Of a stretch of 24,670 bases of DNA, positions 7,809 through 16,086 are shown piece after piece. Positions within the stretch are counted from its first letter, which is position 1. Each line of letters starts with the position of its first letter. Origin of the DNA: CBFIJI01 sp965662885 (lineage in GTDB: Bacteria; Bacteroidota; Bacteroidia; Flavobacteriales; Flavobacteriaceae). The stretch spans positions 1-24,670 of the forward strand of contig CBFIJI010000019.1 in assembly GCA_965662885.1 (NCBI GenBank), written 5' to 3'. The translations under genes and the position numbers were made by a program. The notes under the pieces are model-generated. The model was not told the origin of the DNA. It saw only the letters and a list, made by a program, of their open reading frames with translations, and made no database searches.

Positions 7809-7828
7809 TTTGCGGAGAAAGAGGGATT
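7809..7828. repeat. 20-bp direct repeat of the tRNA-Ser 3' end (att-like), copy 2
   Basis: This is the copy inside the intact tRNA-Ser gene; it is identical to 7640–7659. The two copies are 169 bases apart in the same orientation. See the entry for copy 1. Confidence 0.7.
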
Positions 7829-7897
7829 CGAACCCCCGGAGGTGTGACCCTCAACAGTTTTCAAGACTGCCGCATTCGACCACTCTGCCATTTCTCC
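7813..7897 (-). tRNA. tRNA-Ser (anticodon UGA)
   Basis: On the minus strand an 85-base tRNA can be folded. The acceptor stem is GGAGAAA with TTTCTCC and a G discriminator. The anticodon arm GCAGT-CTTGAAA-ACTGT carries TGA in the loop. A long variable arm typical of serine tRNAs follows (GGGTCACACCTCC), then the T arm with GGTTCGAATCC. The CCA end is not encoded: the genome reads GCAA after the acceptor. It therefore decodes UCA-type serine codons. A TATATTTG box lies just upstream and a strong terminator just downstream, so it is a single-gene transcript. Confidence 0.97.
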
Positions 7898-7907
7898 TTA
7901 GCGAGGG

Positions 7908-7915
7908 CAAATATA
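7908..7915 (-). promoter_or_regulatory. -7 element (TATATTTG) of tRNA-Ser
   Basis: An exact match to the Bacteroidota TAnnTTTG consensus lies 10 bases upstream of the mature tRNA 5' end on the minus strand. That would leave a leader of only a few bases. No clear TTG -33 element is present at the usual spacing. Confidence 0.55.
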
Positions 7916-8000
7916 CTTTTCTTTTTTTGATTATAAAATATTTATGTCGAGCTCTTTTTCTTAGGTTCTTGATTTTTAAGTATTTTTAGCATCTTACTTC

Positions 8001-8756
8001 ATGGAAGATCTCTATCATAAAATACTCCTAATTGTTGTTGGCTTTATTGCAGGTATTATTAATACCCTAGCGGGAGGAGGCTCTTTGATCACATTGCCAG
8101 TTTTTATCTTTTTAGGACTACCACCAACCATTGCTAACGGAACCAATCGAATTAGTATTGTTATTCAATCCCTAACAGGAACCCTTGGCTACCGAAGCAA
8201 AGGGATTTTTACCTTTCCCTTCAATCTTTATCTTGGTATTATTGCTGCCTTTGGGGCTATAATTGGAGCACAAATCGCTTTGGTTATCGATGGACGTTTG
8301 TTTAATAAGATATTAGCAATCATTATGGTGGTGGTTGCTGGATTATTGATGTTAAAATCAAACACTCTTAAAACAGGACTTCCCGAACGTCTAAAAGGGA
8401 AACACTTTGTTTATGCCCTAATCGGATTCTTTTTTATAGGGATTTATGGGGGCTTTATCAATGCCGGTATTGGGATTGTAATTATGCTCTTTTTAAACCG
8501 GGTTAATCAACTGAGTTTGGTTAAAGCAAATGCGACTAAAGTGGTCGTTGTTGCTGTTTATTCAACTGTTGCACTAGCCTTTTTTGCATTTAATGATGCT
8601 ATTGATTGGGAACTGGGCTTGTGGATGGCACTTGGGACCAGTTTTGGGGCTTGGTGGGCCAGTCGTTGGTCTGTCAAAAAAGGAGATCGAATCATCCGCC
8701 TTGCCATGATTGTGATGGTCAGTGTTATGGCAGTCAAATTATGGTTTTTTAACTAG
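8001..8756 (+). CDS. TauE/SafE family sulfite/anion exporter-like permease
   Basis: This is a 251-residue integral membrane protein of the TauE/SafE (DUF81) family, whose characterised members move sulfite, sulfoacetate or related organic anions across the inner membrane. The first half carries the family hallmark GFIAGIINTLAGGGSLITLP (about residues 14–33) followed by the LPPTIANGTNR motif. The second half repeats it as GIYGGFINAGIGIVIMLF and VKANATKVVV. About seven or eight hydrophobic helices are visible, and the length is typical. It stands alone, divergent from tRNA-Ser. Its stop codon overlaps that of the convergent ribBA gene (CTAG), so there is no room for a terminator. A TATTTTTA sequence near 7980 differs by one base from the TAnnTTTG box. 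The substrate cannot be predicted. Confidence 0.9.
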   Translation: MEDLYHKILLIVVGFIAGIINTLAGGGSLITLPVFIFLGLPPTIANGTNRISIVIQSLTGTLGYRSKGIFTFPFNLYLGIIAAFGAIIGAQIALVIDGRLFNKILAIIMVVVAGLLMLKSNTLKTGLPERLKGKHFVYALIGFFFIGIYGGFINAGIGIVIMLFLNRVNQLSLVKANATKVVVVAVYSTVALAFFAFNDAIDWELGLWMALGTSFGAWWASRWSVKKGDRIIRLAMIVMVSVMAVKLWFFN

Positions 8757-9892
8757 TAGCTTGTAAAACCAGAAATCTCGATACCATAACCCGTGATTCC
8801 AATACGAGGTTTTTGTTTGGAGTTGGTAATGATATTTAGTTTTCGAATATTAAGGTCGTGGAGAATTTGTGCTCCAATCCCATAATCACGACTATCCATG
8901 ACTAAGGGAGGGGCTTTATCCAATTCCCCTTTCGATTGCATCATTTCCAAGGCTTTAATCCGCCCTAAAAGATTTTCCGTTGTTTGCTGTTGATTGATAA
9001 AAAGCACAGCTCCCTTTCCTTCTTGATGAATTAAACTAAAGATATCATCCAATCCTTTATGGACCGATCCGGTTAGCATTCCTAAAATATCATTGGTGAT
9101 TTTAGACGAGTGAATACGGGTAAGAACAGCTTCATCAACACTCCAATTTCCAATAGTCAAGGCCAGATGAATAACTTTGGTCGTCGTTTGCTGGTAAGCC
9201 CGTAAGCGTAATGATCCGTAGCGAGTTTCAATCTGAGTATCTGTTTTTTTAACGATTAATCGATCGTGCTGCATTCGATAGGCCACTAAATCTTCAATAG
9301 AAACAATCTTTAGATCAAATGTTTTAGCAACTTCCTTAAGTTCTGGAAGTCGTGCCATAGTCCCATCTTCATTCATGATTTCAACAATGACCCCTGCGGG
9401 TTGCATTCCTGCCAAACGGGCAAAATCAATGGCAGCTTCCGTATGTCCAGTTCTTCGCAATACGCCACCTTCTTTGGCTATTAAAGGGAAAATATGCCCT
9501 GGACGTGATAAATGATGGGGTTGTGTCTTTGCATCCACAAGTGCAGCAACTGTTTTCGCTCGGTCAGCAGCAGAAATTCCTGTGGTTACTCCATTGCCTT
9601 TTAAATCTACGGAAACAGTAAAGGCTGTTTCCATAGGGTCAGTATTGTTTTGAACCATTTTAGTTAACTGCAAATCAGCACAACGCTTTTCAGTCATTGG
9701 GGTGCAAATCAATCCCCTACCGTGTTTGGCCATAAAATTGATCAACTCTGGAGTAATTTTTTCTGCAGCAGCGATAAAGTCACCTTCATTTTCTCGATTA
9801 GCATCATCCACAACAATAATTACTTCTCCATTTTTAATGGCAGTTATTGCTTCTGAAATGGGATCTAGTTTAATGGCTTTAGTGGTTGTCAT
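8753..9892 (-). CDS. ribB: RibBA-type protein: DHBP synthase fused to a degenerate GTP cyclohydrolase II domain
   Basis: The N-terminal half (residues 1–206) is 3,4-dihydroxy-2-butanone-4-phosphate synthase of riboflavin synthesis, converting ribulose 5-phosphate to the four-carbon riboflavin precursor. The RENEGD motif (33–38), HGRGLICTP (57–65), TGISAADRA and RRTGHTEAA (146–154) are intact. The C-terminal half (about 220–379) aligns with GTP cyclohydrolase II but lacks its catalytic core. Where active enzymes have three zinc cysteines, this protein has Lys264, Gly275 and Val277. The catalytic EGRGIG becomes EGKGAV at 291–296. It should therefore act only as RibB, with RibA supplied elsewhere. 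The gene overlaps the end of the lptF/G-like gene by 14 bases, and its stop overlaps that of the convergent TauE-family gene. The ATG start places the first RibB motif as expected. Confidence 0.93.
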   Translation of the reverse strand: MTTTKAIKLDPISEAITAIKNGEVIIVVDDANRENEGDFIAAAEKITPELINFMAKHGRGLICTPMTEKRCADLQLTKMVQNNTDPMETAFTVSVDLKGNGVTTGISAADRAKTVAALVDAKTQPHHLSRPGHIFPLIAKEGGVLRRTGHTEAAIDFARLAGMQPAGVIVEIMNEDGTMARLPELKEVAKTFDLKIVSIEDLVAYRMQHDRLIVKKTDTQIETRYGSLRLRAYQQTTTKVIHLALTIGNWSVDEAVLTRIHSSKITNDILGMLTGSVHKGLDDIFSLIHQEGKGAVLFINQQQTTENLLGRIKALEMMQSKGELDKAPPLVMDSRDYGIGAQILHDLNIRKLNIITNSKQKPRIGITGYGIEISGFTSY

Positions 9893-11351
9893 TGGTTTTG
9901 TTTTTCACTTTTTTTACAAAGGCTTTAAAATAGTTTGAGCTACTTTGAACTGCTAAAATAAGGGGTTCTATATTGATAAATCCTCTGTCAGTTGTCGTTC
10001 GTTGGGTAAGGAAAAAGGCAAAGGGAATATAAACAATGGTGGAAAGCCAGCTTGCAAAAAATGGTGATACACTATTGTCTTCTGCGGCATTTTTCCCAAA
10101 GATTCCAACATAATGATAGGTCAAAAAGATCAAAATAGCAAGGACAAGGGGGAGTCCAATTCCTCCTTTGCGAATAATTGCACCTAAAGGAGCACCAATT
10201 AAAAATAACAACAAACACGAAATGGTTAGGCTGTATTTTTCATAAAGTGTGATGAGGTGGAGGTTGACCTGCTTTTGCTGTAAAAAGAATACTCGTTTTT
10301 TGTTTTCTAGATTCCGAATGGAATTTTTTGTTTTACTAATTGCTGATTGAATAGCTTGATTGTATTTCCAATTTTTACTTCCTTTCATAAAGTCCAAAGA
10401 GTTTTTTGGAAGGCTATCAAAAGGTATAGTGTCTAAACGTCCTTTTGGAAGCAAAGCAATTGCTCTTTTTTTATTAAAGTTTTCACTAAAAACACGACGT
10501 CCTTTAGTATAATCCCGGTCAAGGGTATCAATACTTTCTTTGAGCTGACTCACCTTTTGCATGCGGTAGTGAGACGTGTAATCTTCCGCTTCCAAATCAA
10601 TATTATTGAATTTGGAAAGGTCAATATTCATCACATATTGATCAAAAGATACTTTGGCATGTGGGAAGCGTTGGTTTCTTTTTAGGTCTTTAGTCTCAAT
10701 TTCCTCATAACGATTTCCATCAAAGAGCACTAATTGTAAATTACTGTCCGTAGTTTTACTTTTTAACTCCCCACGTTTTGCTTTAATGACAACATTGTTT
10801 TTTTTGTTTGGGGAGTTTTCGTGTATAACTACATCTTCTAAAAACCGTTCGTTTTCACCATATTTCTTGGCTACTTTAATATTCATCTGCCCAAGATCAT
10901 TAAAGATCCCTTCACGAATGGCAAGGGTAGGTTGAAGTTTTGCCAAATTACGTCTTAGATTGAATGATTTTAATTCTCCATAGGGAATGACATGATTGGA
11001 AAAATAAAAACTCCCAATCCCGAGTATAATATGAAAAATAATGAGCGCATACATGGCTCGATGGAGCGATATTCCAGAAGATTTCATCGCCGCAAATTCA
11101 TAATTTTCTGAGAACGACCCATAGGTCATTAATGACGATATTAAAACAGAAAGCGGTAGAACTAATGGAACTAATTTTGGCGAATAGTACAGCAAAAATT
11201 TACCAATGATCATTAAATCTAAATCTTTCCCCGCCAGCTCATCAATAAACAACCAAAAAGTTTGGATCACAAAAATCAACATTGAAATTGTGAAAACACT
11301 TACAAGTCGGGTTAAATAACTTTTTAATATGTAGCGGTCAATAATTTTCAA
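9879..11351 (-). CDS. LptF/LptG family permease (lipopolysaccharide export)
   Basis: This is a 490-residue YjgP/YjgQ-type transmembrane subunit of the Lpt ABC exporter, which pulls lipopolysaccharide from the inner membrane toward the outer membrane. Three N-terminal helices (about residues 13–35, 52–75 and 99–118) are followed by a large periplasmic beta-jellyroll region. Three C-terminal helices then follow (about 375–392, 399–417 and 430–450). Typical motifs include the opening IIDRYILKSYL, the FAAMKSSGIS segment and GAPLGAIIRKGG. The protein is longer than the roughly 360 residues of enterobacterial homologues because of an extra charged, partly helical stretch in the periplasmic part, and such long forms are usual in this phylum. 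It overlaps the lolA-like gene by four bases and ribBA by 14 bases, indicating translational coupling. Whether it plays the LptF or the LptG role cannot be decided. Confidence 0.92.
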   Translation of the reverse strand: MKIIDRYILKSYLTRLVSVFTISMLIFVIQTFWLFIDELAGKDLDLMIIGKFLLYYSPKLVPLVLPLSVLISSLMTYGSFSENYEFAAMKSSGISLHRAMYALIIFHIILGIGSFYFSNHVIPYGELKSFNLRRNLAKLQPTLAIREGIFNDLGQMNIKVAKKYGENERFLEDVVIHENSPNKKNNVVIKAKRGELKSKTTDSNLQLVLFDGNRYEEIETKDLKRNQRFPHAKVSFDQYVMNIDLSKFNNIDLEAEDYTSHYRMQKVSQLKESIDTLDRDYTKGRRVFSENFNKKRAIALLPKGRLDTIPFDSLPKNSLDFMKGSKNWKYNQAIQSAISKTKNSIRNLENKKRVFFLQQKQVNLHLITLYEKYSLTISCLLLFLIGAPLGAIIRKGGIGLPLVLAILIFLTYHYVGIFGKNAAEDNSVSPFFASWLSTIVYIPFAFFLTQRTTTDRGFINIEPLILAVQSSSNYFKAFVKKVKNKTNDNH

Positions 11352-11986
11352 AACTCCTCGTTGATGTAATAATTTTGATAATCAGATGGGTTAAAAACAA
11401 AATAGTCTTGTGTTAAAGAAACATTTTCTTTTTGATTATTGATGGTAAGGGTGGTTTTAGTTCCATTCTTTCCAATTTCAATCAACCGAAAGATATGGTA
11501 TGTTTTGACATTAACCCCAAGTAATAAATAAGAAATATCTTCATTTACATCGCTAGGAACGAGCTTTACAAATTGTATTTTTTTCCCCTGAACATTTTGA
11601 TTTATGTCCCATTGATAGTCATAACCCGTTTCATAGAAATGTAAAAGTTTACTGGGGTTTATTCCAAATTCATCTCCTTCATCGACAGAGTTGATGGTAA
11701 CTTCTTCATTTTCTGGAACGATCGTATATGTTTTTTGACCGTCAGAAATTTGAGTGATGTTTAGGAAGTTTAGTTTGTATCGATCACCAGCAACAACAAC
11801 ATCTCCTTTGGCTTCCTGACGGATATCTTCTTGTTTGTTTTCCAAAACATAAGCAAAATCAAAGGTAATATTGTCGTAGCTCTCAATTTGATTGGATACC
11901 TTATCCAAAAGTGCTTTTGCTTGAAGTGATGTTTGGGAAAAGGTAAGTTGAAAACTTAACATCCCTATCAAAATAAAATATTTCAT
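11348..11986 (-). CDS. lolA: LolA-like outer-membrane lipoprotein carrier
   Basis: This is a 212-residue periplasmic protein of the LolA family, which shuttles lipoproteins from the inner to the outer membrane. An N-terminal signal peptide ends around LTFSQ (residues 14–18). The mature part begins AKALLDKVSNQIESYDNITFDF, the usual helix followed by the first strand of the half-barrel. Strand patterns such as KGDVVVAGDRYKLNF and DGQKTYTIVPENEEVTI follow. It lies between ftsK and the lptF/G-like gene, its usual place in Flavobacteriia. The gap to ftsK is 82 bases, and the start overlaps nothing. Assignment rests on fold-level similarity and on the conserved gene order. Within this phylum such proteins may also carry other lipids, so the exact cargo is uncertain. 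Confidence 0.88.
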   Translation of the reverse strand: MKYFILIGMLSFQLTFSQTSLQAKALLDKVSNQIESYDNITFDFAYVLENKQEDIRQEAKGDVVVAGDRYKLNFLNITQISDGQKTYTIVPENEEVTINSVDEGDEFGINPSKLLHFYETGYDYQWDINQNVQGKKIQFVKLVPSDVNEDISYLLLGVNVKTYHIFRLIEIGKNGTKTTLTINNQKENVSLTQDYFVFNPSDYQNYYINEEF

Positions 11987-12068
11987 CCGTTAAAAAGTAT
12001 AAATGTCGTTGATAATATAGTTTTAGTCATGCTTAGGTCAATTCTATTTTTTGTTTTGAACCTTTTTT

Positions 12069-14384
12069 TTAAAGGCTTTCATTATTTAGCAATTGATTCA
12101 ATTGTGCAAGATCATTTACTAAAACCTGTCTTGCTTTACTTCCTTCAAAAGGACCAACGATTCCTGCTGCCTCCATTTGATCAATAATTCTTCCCGCGCG
12201 ATTGTAACCTAATTTTAATTTACGTTGCAATAAAGATGCCGAACCTTGTTGGGCTATGACAATTACTTCAGCAGCTTCACGAAACAAGGCATCACGATCA
12301 GCCGCATCAATATCCAAATTCCCACTGTTTTCTTCTCCGACATATTCTGGAAGAAGGTGGGCTTCTGCATAGCCTTTTTGAGCTCCAACATAAGCAGCAA
12401 TTTTTTCCACCTCAGGTGTATCGACAAAAGCACATTGAATTCGGGTAAGATCATTTCCTTGCGTATATAACATATCTCCCAAACCAATCAATCGGTCTGC
12501 CCCTCCAGTATCTAAAATGGTTCTTGAATCTATTCTAGAGGTAACTCTAAACGCGATTCTTGCTGGAAAATTGGCTTTAATTATTCCAGTAATTACATTT
12601 ACGGAAGGACGCTGCGTAGCAATAATTAGATGGATTCCAACAGCCCTTGCCAATTGTGCAAGTCGCGCAATAGGTGTTTCCACTTCTTTTCCAGCAGTCA
12701 TGATTAAATCGGCAAATTCATCTACTACCAATACGATATATGGTAAAAACAAATGCCCGTCATTAGGATTTAAATTGCGCTCTCTGAATTTTTTATTGTA
12801 TTCCTTAATATTACGACACATGCCATTTTTCAAAAGTTCATAGCGATTGTCCATTTCAATACAGAGGGAATTGAGTGTGTTGATAACTTTACTATTATCG
12901 GTTATTATCGCATCTTCTGAATCGGGAAGTTTAGCCAGATAGTGGCGTTCAATTTTATTGTAAATATTGAGTTCTACTTTTTTGGGATCTACCAAAATAA
13001 ACTTGACCTCTGCCGGGTGTTTTTTATAGAGAATGGAAGTCAGTACAGTATTCAATCCAACAGATTTACCTTGACCTGTTGCACCAGCCATGAGTAGGTG
13101 TGGCATTTTAACCAAATCAACCACAAAGGTTTCATTACTAATGGTCTTACCCAAGGCGATGGGCAGTTCCATTTCAGCAGATTGAAATTTAGCAGCACTT
13201 ATTACCGAGCGAATAGAAACAATACTCGGCTTTTGATTGGGGACCTCTATACCGATGGTTCCTTTTCCCGGGATGGGGGCAATAATACGAATGCCCAATG
13301 CAGAGAGGGATAGGGCAATATCATCTTCCAGATTTTTAATTTTGGAAATTCGTATCCCTGCTTCTGGTATAATTTCATAAAGGGTTACCGTTGGACCGAT
13401 GGTGGCTTTGATATGTGCTATTCCTATATTGTAATTTTTAAGCGTACTGACAATTTTGTTTTTATTCGCCTCTAATTCTTCTTGATTGATGGTAATACTT
13501 CCATCCCCATAATTTTTTAATAAATCTAGGGTAGGTAGTCGAAACGAGCTTAAATCCAAAGTAGGGTCGTATTTCCCCTGTTTTTTTACAAGCTCCATGG
13601 CTAGTTTTTTTTCCTCGGAAGTTTCTTCAGTAATCGTTTCAATTTCCATTTGAATTGGGGCTTCCACAGTAGTTTTCGGAGGAGCTATAGGTGCTTTTAT
13701 TTCTTCAGGCTCCACGCTTAACGGGGTGGATGAAGTTGGAAGGTCTTCCTCTTTAGCGACTGTTTCTACATCTAAGGGAGAGACTTCATCCGATGTTTTA
13801 GAAACGGTAGGGGTCAACCAAGCTTTAATTTTTTCAGGGGTCCAGTTCAATTCAAGTACCAAAAAGCAGAGTAAGAAAAATAAAAGTAAAATGATGAGTC
13901 CTGCCGACCCAATGTAAGTGATAAGAAAGCGATTGATTTCAAAACCTACCAAGCCCGCAATGATGGGGGAGTAGTTGTAGAAAAAGGCTAAGGTGACACA
14001 AAGCCACAGCATTTGAAGCATTCCCCATGCCCAACGTTTTAATAAATTGGTGTTTGTTTGCTTAAAGAAATAGGCTTTTCCAGTGAGAAACAACAAATAG
14101 ACAAACATATACGCACTTATACCAAAGAGTTGGTAAATAAACCAGTGACTGATGTAGGCCCCTAATTTTCGTAAGTGATTTTGTGCTTCAATGGTTTGAT
14201 CTCCTAAAACTCCGAGCGTACTAAAATCTTCCTTCCAGGAAAAAAAATAAGAAGTAAACGCCAACATTAAAAGCAGGGAAAATAAAATCAAAAAACCACC
14301 AAAAATGATCTCTTGTTTTCGCTGTTTTTTTTTGTCTTTTTCCGAGAATTTTGGAACTCTAGGGACTTTTTTCTTTTTAACCAT
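12069..14384 (-). CDS. ftsK: DNA translocase FtsK
   Basis: This is a 771-residue septal DNA pump that clears and aligns chromosomes at division and activates XerCD recombination. Four membrane helices occupy about residues 24–49, 80–106, 120–138 and 152–178. An acidic, proline-rich linker follows to about 260, then the motor. Its Walker A motif is GATGQGKS (434–441) and its Walker B motif is VLVVDEFADL (551–560). The winged-helix gamma domain (LLQRKLKLGYNRAGRIIDQME) is near the C terminus. The start is placed at the ATG at 14384. An upstream in-frame ATG would add 13 residues, but a TATTTTTG promoter box lies inside that extension. The linker is far shorter than that of Escherichia coli FtsK, as in most relatives. 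It leads the lolA–lptF/G–ribBA cluster. Confidence 0.97.
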   Translation of the reverse strand: MVKKKKVPRVPKFSEKDKKKQRKQEIIFGGFLILFSLLLMLAFTSYFFSWKEDFSTLGVLGDQTIEAQNHLRKLGAYISHWFIYQLFGISAYMFVYLLFLTGKAYFFKQTNTNLLKRWAWGMLQMLWLCVTLAFFYNYSPIIAGLVGFEINRFLITYIGSAGLIILLLFFLLCFLVLELNWTPEKIKAWLTPTVSKTSDEVSPLDVETVAKEEDLPTSSTPLSVEPEEIKAPIAPPKTTVEAPIQMEIETITEETSEEKKLAMELVKKQGKYDPTLDLSSFRLPTLDLLKNYGDGSITINQEELEANKNKIVSTLKNYNIGIAHIKATIGPTVTLYEIIPEAGIRISKIKNLEDDIALSLSALGIRIIAPIPGKGTIGIEVPNQKPSIVSIRSVISAAKFQSAEMELPIALGKTISNETFVVDLVKMPHLLMAGATGQGKSVGLNTVLTSILYKKHPAEVKFILVDPKKVELNIYNKIERHYLAKLPDSEDAIITDNSKVINTLNSLCIEMDNRYELLKNGMCRNIKEYNKKFRERNLNPNDGHLFLPYIVLVVDEFADLIMTAGKEVETPIARLAQLARAVGIHLIIATQRPSVNVITGIIKANFPARIAFRVTSRIDSRTILDTGGADRLIGLGDMLYTQGNDLTRIQCAFVDTPEVEKIAAYVGAQKGYAEAHLLPEYVGEENSGNLDIDAADRDALFREAAEVIVIAQQGSASLLQRKLKLGYNRAGRIIDQMEAAGIVGPFEGSKARQVLVNDLAQLNQLLNNESL

Positions 14385-14400
14385 TCTTTTTTCTGTGTTA

Positions 14401-14408
14401 CAAAAATA
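14401..14408 (-). promoter_or_regulatory. -7 element (TATTTTTG) upstream of ftsK
   Basis: An exact TAnnTTTG match on the minus strand lies 16 bases before the chosen ftsK ATG, implying a leader of roughly a dozen bases. A TTG occurs 12 bases further upstream, closer than the usual -33 spacing. It supports the shorter ftsK start and probably drives the four-gene cluster. Confidence 0.5.
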
Positions 14409-14458
14409 CAAATTCAAGACCAATAATGGTATTAAAAAAATTGAAGAAGAAGTTCAAG

Positions 14459-14483
14459 TAAAATAACGTTTCCTAACGGAAAC
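14459..14483 (-). terminator. Probable terminator of the nhaC gene
   Basis: On the minus strand a six-base-pair stem (GTTTCC–GTTA–GGAAAC) is followed by GTTATTTTA, about 85 bases after the nhaC stop codon and upstream of the ftsK promoter box. It is short, with a moderate T-rich tail. Confidence 0.45.
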
Positions 14484-14566
14484 TATTGTCCAAATCCCTT
14501 GTAGAAATCAGCTTTTGAAAACACCCTATCTTAAAATATTTTAATAAGACTTCTTTACAAAGTATT

Positions 14567-16006
14567 CTATTGCTTTTCAGCTAAGGATCGGATCTTGATT
14601 TTAAATGCGGCAAACAACAAGGTCATTATTGGACTTAACCAGTTAAAGATGGCATAAATAAAATATTCTCCAACACCAACACCTAAAACCCCTGACTGAT
14701 AAGCACCACAAGTATTCCAAGGAATCAAAACAGAAGTCACTGTCCCAGTATCTTCTAGAGTACGGCTTAAATTTTCTGGAGCAAGACCTCGATCTTTATA
14801 CGCTTTCGAAAACATTTTTCCAGGAATGACAATGGCAAGATATTGATCGGAGGCGGTTAAATTTACGGTTAAACACGAAGCCGCTGTACTGGCAAATAAT
14901 TGAAAGGTATTTTTAGCCATACTGAGCAAGGCATTGCTGATTTTTTGTAAAGCACCAATGGCATCCATGATCCCACCAAAAACCATGGCACAAATGATCA
15001 ACCAAATAGTTCCCAACATACCTTCCATACCCCCTGAAGAAAAAAGATCGTTTAAAAGAACGTTGCTTGTGGTGATTTGTGTAGAAACGGTGATGGCGTT
15101 TAATACGGCACGATAACCACCTTCAAAGCTCAAACTGTCTGTTCCACCTGCCAGCTCCAATAAAATAGGTTGCTGAAAAATTATGGCGAAAAGACCACCG
15201 AATAGGGTTCCAATCATCAAAGCAATTAAGGGAGGGCTTTTTTTAACAATCAAAAAAATCACGGAGGCAGGGACTAAAAACAACCAAAAATTAATATTAA
15301 ATTTTTCGTCGATCGCTTGGATGAGTGATGCAGAGTCTGTAACTCCATCCGTTTGTTGTGTAAAACCGAGAATTAAAAAAACCACTAAGGTCACTATGAT
15401 GGAGGGAACAGTGGTAATGGTCATATAGCGTATATGCGTAAATAAATCACTTCCTGCCATGGCCGGAGCCAAGTTAGTGGTATCACTTAAAGGCGATAGT
15501 TTATCACCAAAATAGGCACCAGAAATTACCGCTCCAGCAACCATCCCCACCGGTAAACCCATGGCTTTTCCAATTCCGATCAATGCAATCCCTACGGTAG
15601 CTGAGGTGGTCCAACTACTTCCTGTTGCCAATGAAATAATGGCACAGATGATGATACAAGCAGGAAGAAAAATACTCGGATGAAGGATTTGTAAACCGTA
15701 ATAGATCATGGCTGGAATGATTCCACTGATCAACCAAGTTCCTGCAAGGGCTCCCACAAATAATAAAATCAAAATGGCTCCAGCTACCGATTGAATATTT
15801 TCCGCCACCTGTTGAATCATCGTTTTATAACTAATCTTGTGAGCAAAGCCAACAGTTGCTGCTATAGCACCCCCTAACAATAAAATGAATTGATTGGAAC
15901 CACTTAAAGCATCATCCCCAAAAACAAAAACATTGTATGAAAGAAGCAAGATTAAAAGAATAATCGGGATAAAAGCAGCTCGTAACGATAGGTTGGGTGA
16001 CTTCAA
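14567..16006 (-). CDS. nhaC: Na+/H+ antiporter NhaC family, TTG start
   Basis: This is a 479-residue inner-membrane antiporter of the NhaC family, which expels sodium in exchange for protons. About eleven hydrophobic helices are visible. The N terminus shows the family pattern of a first helix followed by GDDALSGSNQFILLLGGAIAA. Later segments include SLATGSSWTTSATVGIALIG, SGAYFGDKLSPLSDTTNLAP (the conserved polar core motif) and the C-terminal VLIPWNTCGAYQSGVLGV. The frame has no ATG before the second helix; an upstream TAA at five codons leaves TTG at 16004–16006 (or the ATT before it) as the likely initiator. It stands alone between ftsK and a methyltransferase gene and has its own likely terminator. 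Malate/lactate exchange is known for some relatives (MleN), so the exact exchange is not certain. Confidence 0.92.
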   Translation of the reverse strand: MKSPNLSLRAAFIPIILLILLLSYNVFVFGDDALSGSNQFILLLGGAIAATVGFAHKISYKTMIQQVAENIQSVAGAILILLFVGALAGTWLISGIIPAMIYYGLQILHPSIFLPACIIICAIISLATGSSWTTSATVGIALIGIGKAMGLPVGMVAGAVISGAYFGDKLSPLSDTTNLAPAMAGSDLFTHIRYMTITTVPSIIVTLVVFLILGFTQQTDGVTDSASLIQAIDEKFNINFWLFLVPASVIFLIVKKSPPLIALMIGTLFGGLFAIIFQQPILLELAGGTDSLSFEGGYRAVLNAITVSTQITTSNVLLNDLFSSGGMEGMLGTIWLIICAMVFGGIMDAIGALQKISNALLSMAKNTFQLFASTAASCLTVNLTASDQYLAIVIPGKMFSKAYKDRGLAPENLSRTLEDTGTVTSVLIPWNTCGAYQSGVLGVGVGEYFIYAIFNWLSPIMTLLFAAFKIKIRSLAEKQ

Positions 16007-16086
16007 AATGACGGTGATTTATATTAAATAAGTTTATTCATCACGAAAAGTAGGCATTCAAAAGCATTTTAACAAGTTTTCCATTC

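Larger units (their letters stand above)
7505..7812. other. 308-bp non-coding stretch between transposase remnant and tRNA-Ser
   Basis: No credible gene is present. The stretch holds two minus-strand terminators (7602–7638 and 7780–7805 with its tail), a 20-base copy of the tRNA-Ser 3' end (7640–7659), and one weaker plus-strand hairpin (7704–7728). Short reading frames here overlap tRNA and terminator sequence and show no coding character. Confidence 0.7.

Noticed and set aside
7679..7989. Short reading frames of 60–80 codons on both strands over the tRNA region
   Set aside because: They are translations of tRNA-Ser and its terminator (the MAEWSNAAVLKT-like peptide is a well-known artefact of serine tRNA genes) with no coding context.
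12517..12843. 108-codon plus-strand frame
   Set aside because: It is antisense to the FtsK motor domain, which is strongly conserved in the other frame.
14385..14423. Longer ftsK start adding 13 residues
   Set aside because: The extension overlaps an exact TAnnTTTG promoter box and adds residues that look non-conserved before the basic VKKKK start.
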